NCBI RefSeq assembly: GCF_015207755.1
Contig: NZ_JADEWH010000010.1
Span: forward strand, 124,001 to 188,000
DNA: 64,000 nucleotides
Source: Nodularia sp. LEGE 06071
GTDB lineage: Bacteria > Cyanobacteriota > Cyanobacteriia > Cyanobacteriales > Nostocaceae
Reading direction: 5' to 3'
Shown one piece after another: positions 62,624 through 64,000 of the stretch. The position numbers and the translations under genes were made by a program. Every line of letters starts with the position of its first letter. Position 1 is the first letter of the stretch. A model generated the notes under the pieces. It saw nothing but the letters and a program-made list of their open reading frames with translations, ran no database searches and had not been told where the DNA came from.

Positions 62624-64000
62624 CTACCCCAAACGATTTGAGAAATACTGACGATATAAATCACAACTAGGAATGCAATCATTATTGGAAAGTTTGACTA
62701 ATCCCAAACTATGCAATTTGAATGCAATTTCAGTATCTAGCCTCACAGGTGTATTTGTCATTACTACTTTTTTATACCCTAACTCAAGCTGGGGATTATG
62801 TTGTAAATGCCACAGTTGTTGTCGCAGGTGGTCGCTGAAAATTCCCTGTTCTGTTGGTGCTAGCCTTAACAGTTCTTCTAGGGTCACTTGTTGACATTTC
62901 TGGTATGCGTTAGCGGAGTTTAACGAAGTTATCGCCTGTTGTACTAAATAAGGATGTCCCCCTACCATCCCCATTAACGCACTTAAACCTTGTTCTCCTA
63001 ATTTTCCTGCCAATTCGTGCTGCTGGGCGAGATTTGCCACTTGTTGCCGATTAAATTCGGGTAAATCAATTGCTAACCCCACATTAAACGGGGAGTGATT
63101 AGTGTCTAGGGCAGGATAAGCTTCAGTAGAGTGAACTACTATTAACCGCAGTTTTTTCCAAATATTACCAATCTTGTCTCCTTGTTTCGCTGATTCATAC
63201 CACCCACGCATTAATAAGCAGAATTGGGGAAATATTTCAGGATAATCAAACAGTCTTTCAAAATTGTCTATGGCTAAAACTAAGGGACTGTCAGTAACGG
63301 ATAATAAATATTTCTGAAAATAACGCGTACAGTTTTTATTCAATCCAAAAACTTCTTGCCAATATTTATCCAGTTGAGGTTCTAGGTCTAAACTGTCAGC
63401 CACATCAACACACAACCACTGCAAGAATGTTTTTAAGTTAGCCAAAATCTCAATATCAGCCAGTTGTAAATCTATTTTCGCAGTTTGATAACCCTGTTGT
63501 CTCGCATAATCTAGGATATTTTCTAACAGTAATGTCTTGCCCATCTTTTGCGGGGCTTTAGTGCGAATTAACGCCCCTGGTTGGATAATTGCGTTATAGC
63601 ATTTATCTTCAATAGGCGGACGTTCAATATATATAGTTGTGTCTAATTTTGGTGTTGAATTTTCAAATAATTTGTTTGGTTCATTTGAGAATTGGCGATT
63701 TTCAGAGATGATCATTTGAGGTGTCAAGTTTTCGGCTATCCCTGCCACTCGAATCAGGTTACAACCTAATTTATAAGCAAACTCATAACCTTTATTTGCA
63801 CCCAAAGCATCATAGAAACCCACTGCAAATTCAATTGCGGCTCTATCACCAATTTCTTGGCTCATGCCTACAACATAATTAATATGTTGTGCTATTTCTT
63901 TGGCTTGATATTGGGAATAGCAGGCATTTAAAACTACACACTCTACTTGTTCAGCAAATAGTTGGAACAACCCTGCTAATGCTTCGGCATCAACGAATTT
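62624..64000 (-). CDS. CHAT-domain caspase-like protein fused to AAA-like domain, 5' end outside the window
   Basis: The frame is open to the window edge (KFVDAEALAGLFQLFAEQVE...). The first 90 visible residues are the C-terminal part of a CHAT/caspase-like domain with the catalytic cysteine in VECVVLNACYSQYQAKEIAQ and IGDRAAIEFAVGFYDALGAN. An AAA_35-type STAND ATPase follows: ALIRTKAPQKMGKTLLLENI (Walker A) and SPLVLAIDNFERLF (Walker B), then VGGHPYLVQQAITSL. The histidine of the dyad is expected upstream. This architecture, a protease fused to a switch ATPase, is like regulated-death or defence proteins. The downstream AAA_35 gene is 7 bp away. Confidence 0.8.
   Translation of the reverse strand, partial: KFVDAEALAGLFQLFAEQVECVVLNACYSQYQAKEIAQHINYVVGMSQEIGDRAAIEFAVGFYDALGANKGYEFAYKLGCNLIRVAGIAENLTPQMIISENRQFSNEPNKLFENSTPKLDTTIYIERPPIEDKCYNAIIQPGALIRTKAPQKMGKTLLLENILDYARQQGYQTAKIDLQLADIEILANLKTFLQWLCVDVADSLDLEPQLDKYWQEVFGLNKNCTRYFQKYLLSVTDSPLVLAIDNFERLFDYPEIFPQFCLLMRGWYESAKQGDKIGNIWKKLRLIVVHSTEAYPALDTNHSPFNVGLAIDLPEFNRQQVANLAQQHELAGKLGEQGLSALMGMVGGHPYLVQQAITSLNSANAYQKCQQVTLEELLRLAPTEQGIFSDHLRQQLWHLQHNPQLELGYKKVVMTNTPVRLDTEIAFKLHSLGLVKLSNNDCIPSCDLYRQYFSNRLG

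Overview
The window is chromosomal DNA from a filamentous, heterocyst-forming cyanobacterium (order Nostocales; genus not determinable from the sequence alone). Evidence: a full-length hetR with every diagnostic residue I checked, a patX gene ending in the HRGSGR signal, the carotenoid-era plastid-type genes pxcA and ycf66, abundant GCGATCGC (HIP1) octamers, and many 7-bp tandem repeats typical of Nostoc/Anabaena. No rRNA, tRNA or CRISPR array was found.

Layout. 0-8 kb: the start of an S-layer-homology protein, a small secreted protein, a group of catabolic-type enzymes (amidohydrolase, isochorismatase-like hydrolase, cupin, S15-type hydrolase), an NrdG-like radical SAM protein and MsrA. 8-17.5 kb: housekeeping and envelope genes (helicase-like protein, pxcA, argJ, CHAD protein, amidase with peptidoglycan-binding domains, a cysteine-repeat secreted protein). 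17.8-30.4 kb: the development block, with hetR behind a 951-bp upstream region and patX 11 kb away; between them lie a coiled-coil/EamA transporter carrying 75-bp tandem repeats, a PiT phosphate transporter, two metabolic enzymes and a type II restriction-modification locus whose endonuclease gene is frameshifted. 30.4-34.6 kb: a TnpB remnant, gnd, ycf66, mtnC and the last 52 codons of mtnB. 34.6-48 kb: an accessory, defence-like zone: a DUF433/DUF5615 toxin-antitoxin pair between 50-bp direct repeats, a HigA-like remnant, an AIPR protein, ileS, two head-to-head ParA genes (one fused to a restriction-type nuclease domain and overlapping a ParB/Rho_N gene), an RNase D-like exonuclease and an AAA ATPase with a winged-helix partner. 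48-60 kb: glycosyltransferases, a PAS-CRP-like regulator, glpK, a duplicated-domain protein with a zinc ribbon partner, and a divergent two-component pair. 60-64 kb: an AAA-like protein with a transmembrane segment and the C-terminal part of a CHAT-caspase/AAA-like protein running off the window.

How the genes work together. HetR is the activator of heterocyst differentiation and PatX supplies an RGSGR peptide of the type that inhibits HetR, so activator and inhibitor are genetically linked here; both have TCCGGA motifs upstream. The nuclease-ParA fusion with its ParB/Rho_N partner, placed behind a CRP-type palindrome, is the best candidate for an undescribed system. A recurrent theme is decay and repeat invasion: at least six gene remnants can be read in the gaps, and dispersed repeat families have entered three reading frames (the S15 hydrolase, ileS and the PiT transporter) without breaking them.
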